From Choanephora cucurbitarum (Eukaryota > Mucoromycota > Mucoromycetes > Mucorales > Choanephoraceae): a stretch of 64,000 nucleotides of DNA. The notes beneath the pieces are model-generated. The model was not told where the DNA came from, made no database searches, and worked only from the letters and a program-made list of their open reading frames with translations. Positions within the stretch are counted from its first letter, which is position 1. Each line of letters starts with the position of its first letter. Both the position numbers and the translations under genes were made by a program. Below are positions 12,974 to 24,470 of the stretch, in pieces. The stretch lies in NCBI GenBank assembly GCA_025331435.1, contig JAIWNI010000083.1:58064-122063 (forward strand), given 5' to 3'.

Positions 12974-14429
12974 TTACTCTGCTGGATCAGCTGGTAAAGG
13001 TAATGTGTAAAAATAATCGTGTTCTAATGCTTCTAATGCAGTTATTCTTTTCTTGGGGTCTAATACAAGTAATTTGTCCATTAAATCACCAGCAAGGGTG
13101 TCATAGTTGCTATATTCCTCTCGAACATGTCTCGCTGATGGTTCAAATCGAACTTTGTTAGCATCAGGTAGAGAGTCCCACCCGGGCATGTTCTCTTGGT
13201 TAGGTGATCCACATAGATAGAATATTTTCTTTAGTTGATCCAAATCATCTGTGCCTTGTAAAATAGGCCTTGATTTCAATAGTTCTCCAAATACACAGCT
13301 TATGATGGTATCAGCCTTTTTTTTTTTGCTTTTCTTTATGCTCACTCTAACTTACCCTACACCCCACATATCAATGGCACTTGTATAGCGTCTTTCACCA
13401 AGAAAGAGTTCTGGAGGTCTGTACCATCTTGTGACAACGCAATTGGTATATTCTTTGTTTTCGTCTTCCATGCCACGAGCAAGGCCAAAATCAGCAATCT
13501 GTAAGATACCATCATTGTTGATTAACAAATTGGCAGCTTCGAAAAGAAAGAAAGGCCATCAGCTTATTTTGTATTTCAACCATGTCTTTTGTATTACCTT
13601 TCATGTCTCTGTGAAGGATTTTGTTCTACATTTATTTTTTTTAAAGACAATCAACATGTTGCTACCTTTGTTGTCGCATATGCACTTTCAACTTACATGA
13701 TGGAGATAAGCTGTACCCTCCAACAATTGTTTCAAATAGGTCTTGATTTGAGGCTGTAGAAGTTTGACTTTTGGGTTATCCAATAGACCTGCCAAATCAT
13801 GATCCATATAAGGAAAGACCATATAGATACAACCCTTTTCTTTACGCGAAGGATCTCCCCTGTCTACAGCAATGTCGCTTAACGGTACAATGTTCTTATG
13901 TGATAACTGCTTCAAGATCTTGATTTCACGAATAGCTGTAATAGGAATCTAATCGAGTAGATGTTACTATAGTAACCAGGAACCAATTCAGTATAAACTT
14001 ACACCTTCTTTCTCATTATGCATCAGAATTCGCTTTAATGCCACAAGCTGACTGGTATGTTTATCTCTTGCTTTATGTACCTCACTATATATGTAACAAA
14101 GGGAAGGGTCAATTGAATCTGTATATAGTCTAGAAGTAGTCTATTTCTTTTTCTTTTTCTTTTCTTTCTTTTTTTTTTTTTTACCCAAAAGTACCTTCAC
14201 CTAGCTTGTCCAGAAACTCATAGTCTGTTATTTTAGAACAACCCTTGAAATGGCGTACATGTCTTGGTTGAGGACGGTAAGCAGGTGAGGCTGAATTGGC
14301 TGACCAAGCAGGTGAAGGAACACTACTTAAAGGTGAGCCTTCATAAACTCGATGGAGTTTAGGACGCGGCTCTTCTTTAGAGTCTTCGTAAGAGCGTTTC
14401 ATTTCTCTCTTTTCCTTCTTTTGTGCCAA
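12974..14429 (-). CDS. CDK9: Cyclin-dependent kinase, CDK9/BUR1 type
   Basis: Kinase of the P-TEFb/BUR class that phosphorylates RNA polymerase II and elongation factors in the nucleus. Six exons on the minus strand: 14429-14185, 14084-14003, 13948-13697, 13625-13598 (28 nt), 13536-13356 and 13298-12974, giving 370 aa. A basic N-terminus precedes the kinase domain. It has the Gly loop LGEGTFG (76-82), Lys99, the cyclin-binding helix PITAIRE (111-117), HRD with Asp200, DFG with Asp218 and a T-loop [14 protein letters not shown] with the activating Thr at 233. The PITAIRE wording and [10 protein letters not shown] point to CDK9/BUR1 rather than CTK1 or CDK1. The donor after GGT (GTAAGT) was chosen over an overlapping GT because only it keeps PITAIRE in frame. 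A second ATG (MKRSYED) lies nine codons after the first. Confidence 0.94.
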
Positions 14430-14789
14430 GAAAAAAAAAAGAGAATCAAGAAGACGATGAGCAAAAAGAAAAAAAAAAAAGGGAGTGAGAGCCTATTTGA
14501 AGTCAAAAAAATAAAAGGTATAAATGCAGCTAAGTCTAATAACAGTCACCTCTCATTCATTGAAAGCGAAATGATTATCCACCCTTTATGGCTACTCTTA
14601 TTTCATCATGGTTCTATCATAAGCCAATAAAGTGCTTTGAAATTCAGTAGAAAAGCGATTGCATATCATGCTCATACCTTTGATAGAATTGGAGTCAGCT
14701 TCTTCTTTTTTTTTAAGAAATATAAAAAGTGCACAGCAACTAAATTTCTCTCTCTTTTTCTTTTGTCTTTTTATTTTTTGGTTTTTCAA
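14430..14789. promoter_or_regulatory. Shared divergent promoter region (CDK9 / twin-CX3C gene)
   Basis: These 360 bp lie between two divergent starts and must drive both. AT-rich elements such as TATAAATG near 14519 and long A and T runs are present. No specific operator could be recognised. Confidence 0.45.
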
Positions 14790-15461
14790 ATGAATCAAGA
14801 ACCTCCATCTTCTTCTGATAAAAAGGATCAAGCTGCCTTCTTTATGAACATGATGAAAGAAGGCGGCAACTGGGATGAATATTGTATTCAATGGTGTAAG
14901 CAAAAATCATCTAAAGGACAGACAGACCCGAATTGTTCTATGCTTTGTCTTAAGCGGCCAGTCGATGAACAGCAGAATAGCTGGAATCCTTTAAAGGGCT
15001 ATCGAGTGTTGGCCGTTCATGGCAAAGATGATTGCATAGATCATACAAAAGGTAAATGAATTTTGAGTCTATTTTTTTTTTTAGTTGCTAACACACACAC
15101 TTTCATAGATATGGGAAAGTAAGTTTAATTTCTCAAAATAATCACTCTAGGTACAGATAATTGTGTCTATAGCGAATCCACTCAATATGAATTGGACTTG
15201 GGTAGTATTTGGAATGAAACAGACAGACAAGGTATAAAAATCATGCAAATCTGCTCTATTGACAACTGACGAAATCTTCTAGCAAAACAATTGTTAAATG
15301 ACAAAGCTATACCTCTTTATAATGCTTCTGTTGAGCAAGTAGTTCAATGGGGAAGTAGTCCCGAGTTACAAGATTATATCAAGGATACAGCTAGTTCTTT
15401 ATTAAGCAAAATATATCCTTTGAAGCCTTTTTCTGTTGACCCAAGAGATCCATCTACTTAG
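14790..15461 (+). CDS. Small conserved-looking protein with a twin CX3C motif
   Basis: Not recognised by family. Exons 14790-15051, 15151-15231 and 15283-15461 encode 173 aa. The frame closes exactly with GT-AG introns. The N-terminal third is acidic and polar with FFMNMMKEGGNWDEYC. It has CX3C at residues 32-36, twelve residues, and CX3C at 49-53. Further Cys residues follow in DDCIDHTK and TDNCVY. Twin CX3C spacing of this kind is known from small mitochondrial intermembrane-space proteins oxidised by Mia40, which is an inference from pattern only. The C-terminal half (VVQWGSSPELQDYIKDTASS) looks helical. There is no signal peptide or membrane segment. Confidence 0.72.
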
Positions 15462-15698
15462 GGTACATGTTACACAAATCATGCCTTTTTCCCTTTTCTA
15501 TGAACGAATTAAAACATAAAGAAAGTAGGATATCTCACTAATAGAATATGCTGCATTACATTGCTGTTTAAGAAAAAAGGCTGCTTTTAGTTTTGGCCAA
15601 TCATGACTCTTTAAAACGCCAACTACCGTGTCGTGTTCTAAAAAAAAATAAGTTGAAAATAAACTTTGCTTTTTTTTTCATTTATATTTTTCATAGAC

Positions 15699-18241
15699 AT
15701 GAGTGTTTCTTCATTACTAAGTGTGTTAAAAAGACATGAATTACAAGATGTAAGCTATAGTCTGCTGAATGCGATATCTTTCTTACTTATCTTTATATAG
15801 TATTATACAGTGTAAATAACAAAGAAAAGAGAGAGAGAGAAAAAAAAAAGATAAACTGATATGACTCTAGTTTATTCAAACAGGGCATTCTTAACCTAGA
15901 TAGCCTAGCTAAAGTAAGCACCAAAACAACAAGCAACAAGCAGCAAACAACTTATACTGATTACAAGTAGATCTCAGAACAAGATTATTCAAGATTAGGC
16001 ATAAGAACTACAGAAGACAAACAACGATTCAGAGTACTGACAACGGATCTAAAGCAGATGGAAAGAAAGACAAAACCAAAGACACCTATACGCTCTAATT
16101 ACGATATAATACCTGTTACTCGAAAACGAATGTCACCACCTACTGTCTCACCTGATCGGAAATCAAGACGGCTGACAATCTCACAAACACCTCAGCGCCT
16201 TCCACTCACCTCGCCTCCTTCCTCCAATAAGATGAGTGCAAGAGATAGACGTCTTTCCTATCTACCACCTCCTGTTGCTCGACGTGAATCTCTTTTTTCT
16301 AAATCACCTCAGCTACAACGCTCACCGATTCGCAACGGAAAACCAACAAGCCCTCTCCAACGAAAAACACAGAAATCAAAAAGTATGATTGTAGAAGAAG
16401 AGCGACCTTCCACTCGCCTGTTGGATGCCTACGGTATTCCTCTACAGAGACCGAAATCAACGGCAGAACCACCTACACAATCCTTTGAGGAATTCATGGC
16501 CGCCAAAAAGACTCCCAAAGCGCCTGTTTCCAATGAACTTCAACAGCGCATTCGAGTCTGTGTTCGAAAGAGGCCGTTAAATGGAAAAGAAGCAGTAGGG
16601 CAGGAGGACATTGCACCCCTTGTGGGCCCCAGAACCATTCAGGTGAATGCGCCAAAACAACGGATTGACCTAACACGTTATATCGAAAAGCATACGTTTA
16701 CATTTGATGAAGCATTTGATGTCAACACATCCAATCAACAGATCTACGCCAGAACAGCTAAACCCTTAGTGGATTATGTCTTTACAGGAGGAAAAGCCAC
16801 CTGTTTTGCTCATGGACAGACAGGCTCAGGTAAGACTTACACTATGCTGGATCCTACCCATGGTCTCTATGTCTTGGCTGCACAGGATATTTTTCGGTTG
16901 TTGTCGACAGAGCATCAAGATCTCGTGGCCAGTGTAGGCTTTTATGAGATCTATCAGGGCCAACTCTATGATCTATTGAACAACAAGCAACGACTGACTG
17001 CGCGTGACGATGGTAATGGGAATGTAGTGATTGCCGGGCTTCAGGAACAGGTGATTCGAAGTGTACAGGATCTCAAGTCTGTGTTTGAGTATGGCAATGC
17101 TGGTAGAACAACAGGCCGGACAGGGGCCAACAGCAAATCATCCAGATCTCATGCTGTCCTTCAAGTATTGCTGAGAACAAGACAGACCAACAAGGTCTAT
17201 GGTAAATTGAGTTTCATTGATCTCGCAGGCAGTGAGCGAGGAGCCGACCGAGGAGATGGTGATACCAAAACAAGATTAGAAGGTGCAGAAATCAACAAGA
17301 GTTTGTTAGCCCTGAAAGAATGTATTCGTGCTCTAGACCAAAATAAGAATCATACCCCCTTTCGAGGCAGTAAGCTGACTCAGGTTTTGAGAGATTCATT
17401 CACAGGCAATTCTCGTACCTGTATGATTGCCACTATTTCACCCAATAACGCTAATAGTGAACATACACTAAACACACTACGTTATGCAGATAGGTAAAGA
17501 AAATAGGATCAAGAAAGAACAAGAAACTCATATCCTACAATTAGAGTTAAACAACTAAGAGGTGAATCAGATCCTCGTCTAGCTAATTCAAGTGAAAGAA
17601 TTAGTTTTGTAGAACAACAAAAGACAACAGAAGAAGAAGAAGAAGAATCAAAAGCAAATGATAGCCAAAGTATGACCAATTCAGATGCAGCTATTTGGGA
17701 AGACGAAGTATCCGAGAACCTATTTGAAGTAGATTTCCCTACCGAAATGGCCACTACCAACAACAATGCCTTAGCCACACCTAATAACGATCGATATTAT
17801 GAAGCATCCCCTCATCGACAAGAAAAATATCTCAAACGACTGGAATCACCACCTGCAGAAGTATTCTCACAACCGATGGAAGATCCTTTTTTCTCAAAAC
17901 CTATTCATCCTGCCAAACGACCTAAACAAGACAATGACGAAGATTCGCTCTATACGCGTGTCCGTAAATTCATCAATCTCCATCGAGCTCAAGTGCAAGA
18001 GATGGATGGCTGCATTCGAGAAGAGAAAAAGATGATTGCTTCACTCTGTCTTCGTGTCAAAAGTCTTTACGAAATACCCGATGCGTTTGACCATGTAGGT
18101 CAAGTGGATGATGCACAAATTCGGGATGAGTTTGAGAGTTATCTAAATGACCTCGATGACATTCTGGATCGTAAACAAGCTGTTCTATCTGTTGTCAAGG
18201 GCAAATTACGTGATGAATTTGTAGAAGAAAATGCTGAATAA
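15699..18241 (+). CDS. Kinesin-13 family motor (KIF2/KIF24-like)
   Basis: Microtubule-depolymerising kinesin. Exons 15699-15749, 15884-15913 (30 nt), 15971-17493 and 17545-18241 encode 766 aa. The first two exons and the start of the third give a small helical module (MSVSSLLSVLKRHELQDGI..., about residues 1-56) that reads like a SAM-type domain. KIF24-class proteins carry one at this position. A basic, Ser/Pro-rich neck follows. The motor begins near residue 220 (RIRVCVRKRPL). It has the kinesin-13 wording GKATCFAHG and P-loop GQTGSGKT (309-316), SSRSH, DLAGSERG and LRDSFTGNSRT. It ends with LRYADRVKQLRG, reached by splicing. The C-terminal 230 residues are acidic then helical. The family is certain; the SAM call is tentative. 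Confidence 0.93.
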
Positions 18242-18288
18242 ATTTGATTTGTTTTCTTCATTCTTTTACTTTTTTTTTTCTCCTAAGA

Positions 18289-19894
18289 ATGAACCTTGAC
18301 CCTCCGAAACAGTTAACTGTACTTTCACTCAACTGTTGGTAAGACAAGAAGGTATTGAAAGGAACTTTGTGCTGACAAATAAAAGAAGGGGTCTTTATGT
18401 AGTATCCAAAAAGAGAAGATTCCGTTTAGAGGCCATTGCAGACAAGATCAGTCAGGAAGATTATGATCTTGTGGCTCTTCAAGAGGTTTGGATGCCCTCC
18501 GATGTTGAGCTGATTCGACAGAAGACACAATCAACCTTACCTTTCGCCAAACATTTTTATAGGTATGCTTTAATATGTATATCTATATATCAACATGAGT
18601 ACTGAAAAAAAAAGAGAAACACAGTGGTGCTTTAGGTAGTGGGTTGGTCATTTTATCTCGGTTCCCCATTTTATCATCGAATTATCTTCAGTTCAGTTTG
18701 GCAGGAAGACCCTTCAAGATATTTCAAGGTGATTTCTATGTTGGCAAAGGACTTGGCTCTGTCTGCATTGATCATCCAGATATTGGCTTAGTAGATGTTT
18801 ATACGACACATGTAAGCTCATTGAGTGTATTGTATGGTACATGAAGTAATGTAGTTTAGCTTCAAGCTAGTTATGGTCAAAAAGACGACTATGAAGCACA
18901 GCGTATCACTGAATGTTGGCAAATTGCACAAGCAGTAAGGAGTTCTGCAGCACAAGGTAGACATGTTATTCTAGTAAGTAGTAACCCTTTTCTCTCTGGG
19001 AAAAAATCTGTGTACTTATATCATGTTTAGGCAGGTGATTTCAACAGTATCCCTACTAGTCATTGCTATCGTCTATTAAAGGAACATGGCTTTATGACAG
19101 ATAGTTGGCTTGAAATGCATGAAGACATAGAAGACAGTCAAGCACGCTTTGAACAAGACCAGCTGAGTATATCTGAATGTATTCAACACTTTGGCATTAC
19201 TTGTGACTCACCTGTCAACACCTGGTCAAAGCATTTACTGAAGCAAGAGCCTCGAGCCAAAGACGTTGGAGACCGTCTAGATTACATCTTCTATCGGCGC
19301 TCACCCCAACTTGTCTGCCTTCAGTCCTCTGTTGTGCTGCATGAATATATACCGAATACCGACATGAGTTTCTCAGATCATTTCGGAGTCCGGTCTGTCT
19401 TCAAGATCAGCACTGAGGCCACAAGTGCACTCAACAGTCATTATGCACCTACTGCCACTCAGTTAGCTAGACCAACCCATACAGAACTGACATCGCAGCA
19501 CTTGAGATCCATGCTTATGCTGATTCAAGCAGAGTTGACCAAGGCAGTGTCTACTCGACATGCCTGTTTATTTGGGTCCAGTGTATTGTTATTAATGACC
19601 TTTCTGTGTTGGACAGGACAAATCGTGCTTACTTTTCAACATCCTGTTTACCATGCTTTGTTAGGCTTATGCATGATTTTATCTACTGTAGGGATTGTGG
19701 TGTTTTTTATTGTTGGATTCGTGTTTGGCAAGACTGAAGAGCGACTTCTTTTAGAATACAAAGAAGACATGACAATCTACCTAAATCAACTTACTCCTCA
19801 CCTTGACCCAGAACCATCCAGTTCAAGTGTGAGCTTACTGAGCCCTACTTCCTCTATCTCTAGTTCAGATGGACTTGTGATTAAGCCCTATTAA
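18289..19894 (+). CDS. Neutral sphingomyelinase / ISC1-like phospholipase C with two C-terminal TM segments
   Basis: Endonuclease/exonuclease/phosphatase-fold phosphodiesterase expected to hydrolyse sphingolipids (sphingomyelin or inositol-phosphosphingolipids) to ceramide. Five exons: 18289-18338, 18389-18562, 18625-18811, 18860-18973 and 19031-19894, giving 462 aa. Motifs are LTVLSLNCW at the start, DLVALQEVW (metal-binding Glu), GLVILSRFP, TTHLQASYG, AGDFNSIP (176-183) and SDHFGV with His292 as the general base. Two hydrophobic segments (about 352-373 and 382-407) form a membrane anchor, as in ISC1 and nSMase2-type enzymes. The start lies only 47 bp after the kinesin stop, so the two genes are tightly packed on one strand. 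Substrate choice between sphingomyelin and IPC is inference. Confidence 0.88.
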
Positions 19895-19943
19895 TAAAAA
19901 AGGAAGAGGGGGATCTTTTTTTTTATTGGGGAATATACAGAAT

Positions 19944-21000
19944 CTAGATGCCTAATTTCTTGACTTTTTCTATTAATCCTTTAATGATTTCATCATCTGT
20001 CTGTTGATCTCGCATGCCTATCAGTGCTAGCTTGTCAGTAATCAGACTGATGGTCTGTTTCATCTCTTGGTCGTCTTCTCTTGAAAACAGAAAGTCAGAT
20101 AATCCATAGTAAGATGCATTAGAGTCACTTGAAGGCAATTCAAACAGAGGCATATGCTTCTTTGCCAAATGTTGCACTAGCACTTGTGTGATCTAAAAAG
20201 AGAGAGAGTTTAATGTGAGGTGAATAATCAAGCAAGTACACTTACTGATTCTAAATCTTGATATTCACTTTTAGCTGTTTCTGTTGCCCATTCTGTTTGT
20301 CCATGAACTGCATGTTGCCGAAGGTTGTCCATTTTTAGCTTAGCCAATAAAAGAGGTGTCAATCGAAAAGGATCTGTTGCTGGTATATTTGCACCTATTA
20401 AACAAAAAAGTCATTTATCTTTCCTTGTTTAAATCATATCACTTTCACAACTTGCCTTCATGTAACAGCATAAGAACACATTGATGATTTCCAGCTAATA
20501 CAGCTTTTTTTTTTTGTTTGTTTGTTTGAATATATCATTTTTTTTATTGATTCAATAAAACAAAGTCTCTTTATGATACTCAATAGCTTCCTCCCCCCTT
20601 CTCCATTCCCTTTCATTTTACTTACCCATATGAAGTGGTTGTAGTCCATCGATATCGCCAACACCATTATTTACATCTGCTCCTGCAGTGACCAACAATT
20701 TAGCTATCGAAGTAGCCACCGAAAAATTGTCTCTTCGACCACAGGCGATATGTAAAGGTGTTCGTAAATGATTGTCTCGAATTGTATCTGGGTTTATCTC
20801 TGGTAAAGCATCCAAGATATCTTTGACTGTTGTACGTCAGATAAATAAAGTAAGAAGTTGAGTCATTTACCATCACTTGCTTGTTTCCTTGCACATGCAT
20901 CCAATAAAATAGAATCTGTTGGTGTTAACTGAAGTAAATCGCGTAATCTATCTGCTCTCTTGGTCTTTCGTTGTTGGCATTTAGTGATCTTGTTCTGCAT
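19944..21000 (-). CDS. Ankyrin-repeat protein (ANKRD54-like)
   Basis: Protein-interaction scaffold; partner unknown. Five exons on the minus strand: 21000-20871, 20826-20626, 20503-20456 (48 nt), 20394-20246 and 20192-19944, giving 258 aa. The N-terminus MQNKITKCQQRKTKRADRL is basic and is followed by a helix LRDLLQLTPTDSILLDAC. Ankyrin repeats are HLRTPLHIACGRR, DGLQPLHMAVLAGNHQCVLM and GANIPATDPFRLTPLLLA. The C-terminal 80 residues are helical and unlike ankyrin. The intron after the 48-nt exon appears to use a GC donor (GCAAGT), because the preceding exon ends ...CATGAAG and only this join restores EGANI. It is convergent with the sphingomyelinase gene, with 49 bp between the stops. Confidence 0.87.
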
Positions 21001-22685
21001 TCCCTCCCTTTATTTAGTCTAAAAAATGAAAAGAAAGGGAGAAAAATAGAAAGAAAATAGTAAATTAAAAAAAAATGATGGATTGACTTGCATACGTTAC
21101 TCACTAGATAAGAGCAGCCTTTGACCCTTCTATGCGCTCATATTCGGTGACATCTTTTTGTTTAAATGCTTTTCTCTTATCTCTGGTTTTATTTGGCAAC
21201 ACTTTATTCTCAAAAAAAAATGGTATTTAATTTACAAACGAATGTTGAGTATTGCATGTGGTGACCTACATTAGTTTGATTTTCTTTGAAAGCACCACTT
21301 GGTTTAGAAGTTTGATTTGTATTTTGGCAAACCCAAGATTTAACACCTGGTGTTTGCTGCAATTAAACATGCTCTTTTTCATCCTTTCTTTTTGGGGAAA
21401 AGAGACGTATACAGTATCGGTTCTCTTTGAAGACTGACATCACTCACTTGCAAGACGACTTTGAACAAATTGACAACCGATTTCTTCAATGCAATAATAA
21501 CAACAAGCCAACATTTACTTGTTTTGATAAATTCTTTGCCAAATCAGCAGTGATAATCTATGGCATTACGATAGCTGCTAATACAATCACACTTGCAAAA
21601 ATCGAAAAGGATAATGACCTCTTCAGTCTCTTTTATAGGCTTTTCTCTCCTATACTTTGATTCCAACAGACGAAACTGTAGATCTAGTCTCCATATATTC
21701 CATTCTGTTTATTTTCTATTGTCCTCTTTAGGCCATATCATCACACACTGAATCAAAGAGAAGTTTTAAAAAAAAAGTCGTTATGTAGAGTCATCACTGA
21801 CTAAACTAGTATATAACTAGCTTCAGACAACAATCTCACATCGTTACACTAGACAGGTTTTCCTAGAACTAGATGAGAAGTTATGTTTTGAGTCGATTAC
21901 TAAAAAAGAAAAAACTCAAAGAGTTCATATATGTGCATCCCTTTTTGTTTGAGATGAAACCTACCTTTTGCTTTACATTTAGTAAATAAATATGAGGGAT
22001 TGAGACAAGATAGCTGGTATTTAGTGTAATTCGAGCAAGGATGAGAAGAAAAACTGGTTATCCACCAATGAAGAAACAACAAGAAATGATAGAATAACAA
22101 ATGTCTTGGATCTGCTTGAGATATCAGTATAGTTTCAATGTATTTCAAGAAATGGCAATAGGCTGTAAGAAGAAGGGTCTTCATTCTGTTCATACAAAAA
22201 CATATGACATCCTTTACTGTGTACTAAACAAAAGATGCGTAAACTAGGCACTAAATTGCATAAAGGAATCATGCCGGAAAGATCAATCAGATCAGTGATT
22301 AACAAGCTATTTATTCCCCCCTTTTTATCATTTTTGGATATAGCTGATCCTATTCCCCCCCCCCCATTTCAATGTTTATAAGAGTTCACTGAAAATCAAT
22401 TTCGCTTTTTCTCACTTTCTCTTTGTCTTTAGATTTCTTTGTTCAAAAAATTCAACATGAAAAAAAGAACCCGACATCCTTTTGTCGTCGCGGATCGTCT
22501 GCAAGCTTAACAGAGAGATTCCTTTACCTTACTGGACATACCTGAGTAGAAAAGAAAAAAAAAGTCGATACTTTTATCATTCAAATCTATGATAAATTCT
22601 CTTCAATTATTTTTGCAATACGGAGACGCCTTTTTTTTTTTGCAGAGTTATTAACAAAAAAAGGTAACTGAGCCATACGGCGCAG
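21001..22685. other. Gene-poor region with weak coding traces
   Basis: One frame, 21427-21660 (+), is compositionally protein-like (DITHLQDDFEQIDNRF..., then a hydrophobic stretch VIIYGITIAANTITLA). It has no recognisable family. A short ATG frame at 22457 (MKKRTRHPFVVADRLQA) could be the 5' end of the relic that follows. A 13-base C run lies near 22354. Nothing else is supported. Confidence 0.4.
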
Positions 22686-23359
22686 TTCAGACCGGATATC
22701 GCAGATACCTTCTTTGTTTGTGGTGAACATGTGCTTTTATGCAATGAAGAAGAGTACAAGACCGATGGAGTTATCACATACTATGATATGGAGATCCTGT
22801 TGTTGAAATCTTCGGGCAAATATTGGCTCAAAGATACGCCCCGCTTTGCATAAAACCATGTCAAAGGCTGCTTTGGTGCTTTGAAGATACTAAACAGCAT
22901 AATCAAGCAAAATCACAAAGCCAAACTCAGCTCCGCTATGAGCTTGAGAATTCCCTTTGTTCATGCTAGAGGTAATTCATGCATAGGTTATACAGTAACA
23001 GCGTATCAATGTTTACCATTCTTTATCTTTCAGGAGAGCGGGTGTATCTGTGGAGTTTAGAGATTTGTAGTGAAAAGCTTTACACTTTCCAAAAAATCCA
23101 TGAGTCGAACGTTCCGTTAAACTGGGATGATGAAGATGAGATTCTTTCGTTGGATGCTCTAGTTTGGTTGCTGGAGGTAAGCAATAGAATGAGTAGTTTG
23201 CAAGTTGTCTTCTTTTGACACTAAATTATATAGAAGATGCTTTCGAATTTAGTTAAAAATATCGATTGTATAAGAAAGGAGCACAGAAAAGCTAAGGCAC
23301 GCAGCATCTTAGGCCGAAAAGGTGAAGACGAAGACCTCCTTTCCTTTGTGAATCAATAA
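22686..23359 (+). pseudogene. Broken gene of an uncharacterised family, three exons with one in-frame stop
   Basis: Exons 22686-22971, 23034-23176 and 23234-23359 join in phase through GT-AG introns and run to a TAA. The protein contains IADTFFVCGEHVLLC, HVKGCFGALKILNSI, FVHARGERVYLWSLEIC and a Lys/Arg-rich end. A TAA at 22851 (after DTPRFA) interrupts an otherwise open frame, and no good start exon is visible. Phase-consistent splicing over 185 codons makes chance unlikely. My impression is of a repeated, function-unknown Mucoromycota family, but no search could be run. A single altered base, a missed short intron or a sequence error are alternatives to true decay. Confidence 0.6.
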
Positions 23360-24470
23360 ATCAAGAAGCCAATTCGGGGAGCCAATTACGGCATATTGTT
23401 GCCTGAAGAAGAAGAAGAAGAAGAAGAAAAAGAGATGTGCAATACTGTGCTGCCTAGAATTAATTTTTTACTCTTGTATTTTTATTTGTATATATCGCTT
23501 ATCATAAACACGATCTTTATCCCTTTTCCTTTTTCAATGACTGCTTTAACAACCATAATACCGAATGTTGATAGAAGAAAATATAGAAGAAAAGCAACAG
23601 CTAAAAAGATAATGAATGACAAAACAAATAGCCATCGTTGTAATATATAATCATACTCGTTGCAATTTCATTGGATTCATAGTCTTTATTGGAGATCTGG
23701 CTCTATTGCTGATATTGTAGAGCGGCTCCTCATAGGGAAGGTAGCTGTTGTGAATTTAGTTCTTCACACCATCTACATTTCTATACAAAAATAAAATACC
23801 TAAAACTAGATTAAAAAATTAGAACTTGAAGCTCTAAGAAAGCATAGAAGCAAAAACAAGTGTAGACGATCAAGTCAACGCAAAGGACAGCAGGATGAAG
23901 GCAACGACACTAGCGTGTCACCACCAGCATGGAGCTTTTCGTCGGAGCAAGGATAGTTCCCAAGTCTCATCGCAGTTGCTGGCACTTGTTGTCACTTTAT
24001 ATATAAATGAACAGATTTTTTTACCCCAAAGGGCATAATCTGGGCCACATTATATCTCGTCAAAATTTAACAGCCATAGGAATGCGATACTCTCTTCAGG
24101 GCGATAAACATCCATGACACTTTGGGTCTAGCAATGCTCTATTATGTTGACCTTTTCATTCTTCGCTTGTACTTTTTGATTGAAACTTTAAAAAGAACTA
24201 TCAACTTTGGATCTCAAGACTTTTCCTTCCCAATCTAAAGAGGAGAGCTTGTCATTGTAGAAGAATTGTAAGAGGAAGAGAGAAGGAAGGTAACATTTCA
24301 GTAAGTTTTTTGAAACATTATAGTCATTAAGATACACGAAATAATCCACTATCTATAAAGATTACATTGCCAAAATATTGTAGTTCAATTACAAATCAAT
24401 TCTCTTTGCATGTGGGATCAGTATATAATTAATAAAAAAATAATAATCATTGTCTGTATATGTACGTTCA
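23360..24470. other. Gene-poor stretch with small coding traces and a GAA microsatellite
   Basis: A GAA repeat lies near 23406-23430. A short frame at 23538-23649 (MTALTTIIPNVDRRKYRRK...) is Lys/Arg-rich. A frame ending at 23956 (...HRSKNKCRRSSQRKGQQD, then SVSPPAWSFSSEQG and a stop) also looks like a C-terminal protein fragment. They may be relics of one gene, but no splice model was found. Confidence 0.35.

Noticed and set aside
14352..14630. Plus-strand frame over the CDK9 start
   Set aside because: It is Lys-rich sequence derived from poly-A runs and antisense to the kinase N-terminus.
15111..15120. A possible extra mini-exon (ATATGGGAAA) in the twin-CX3C gene
   Set aside because: Including it brings a stop right after the next junction; skipping it gives one clean open frame.
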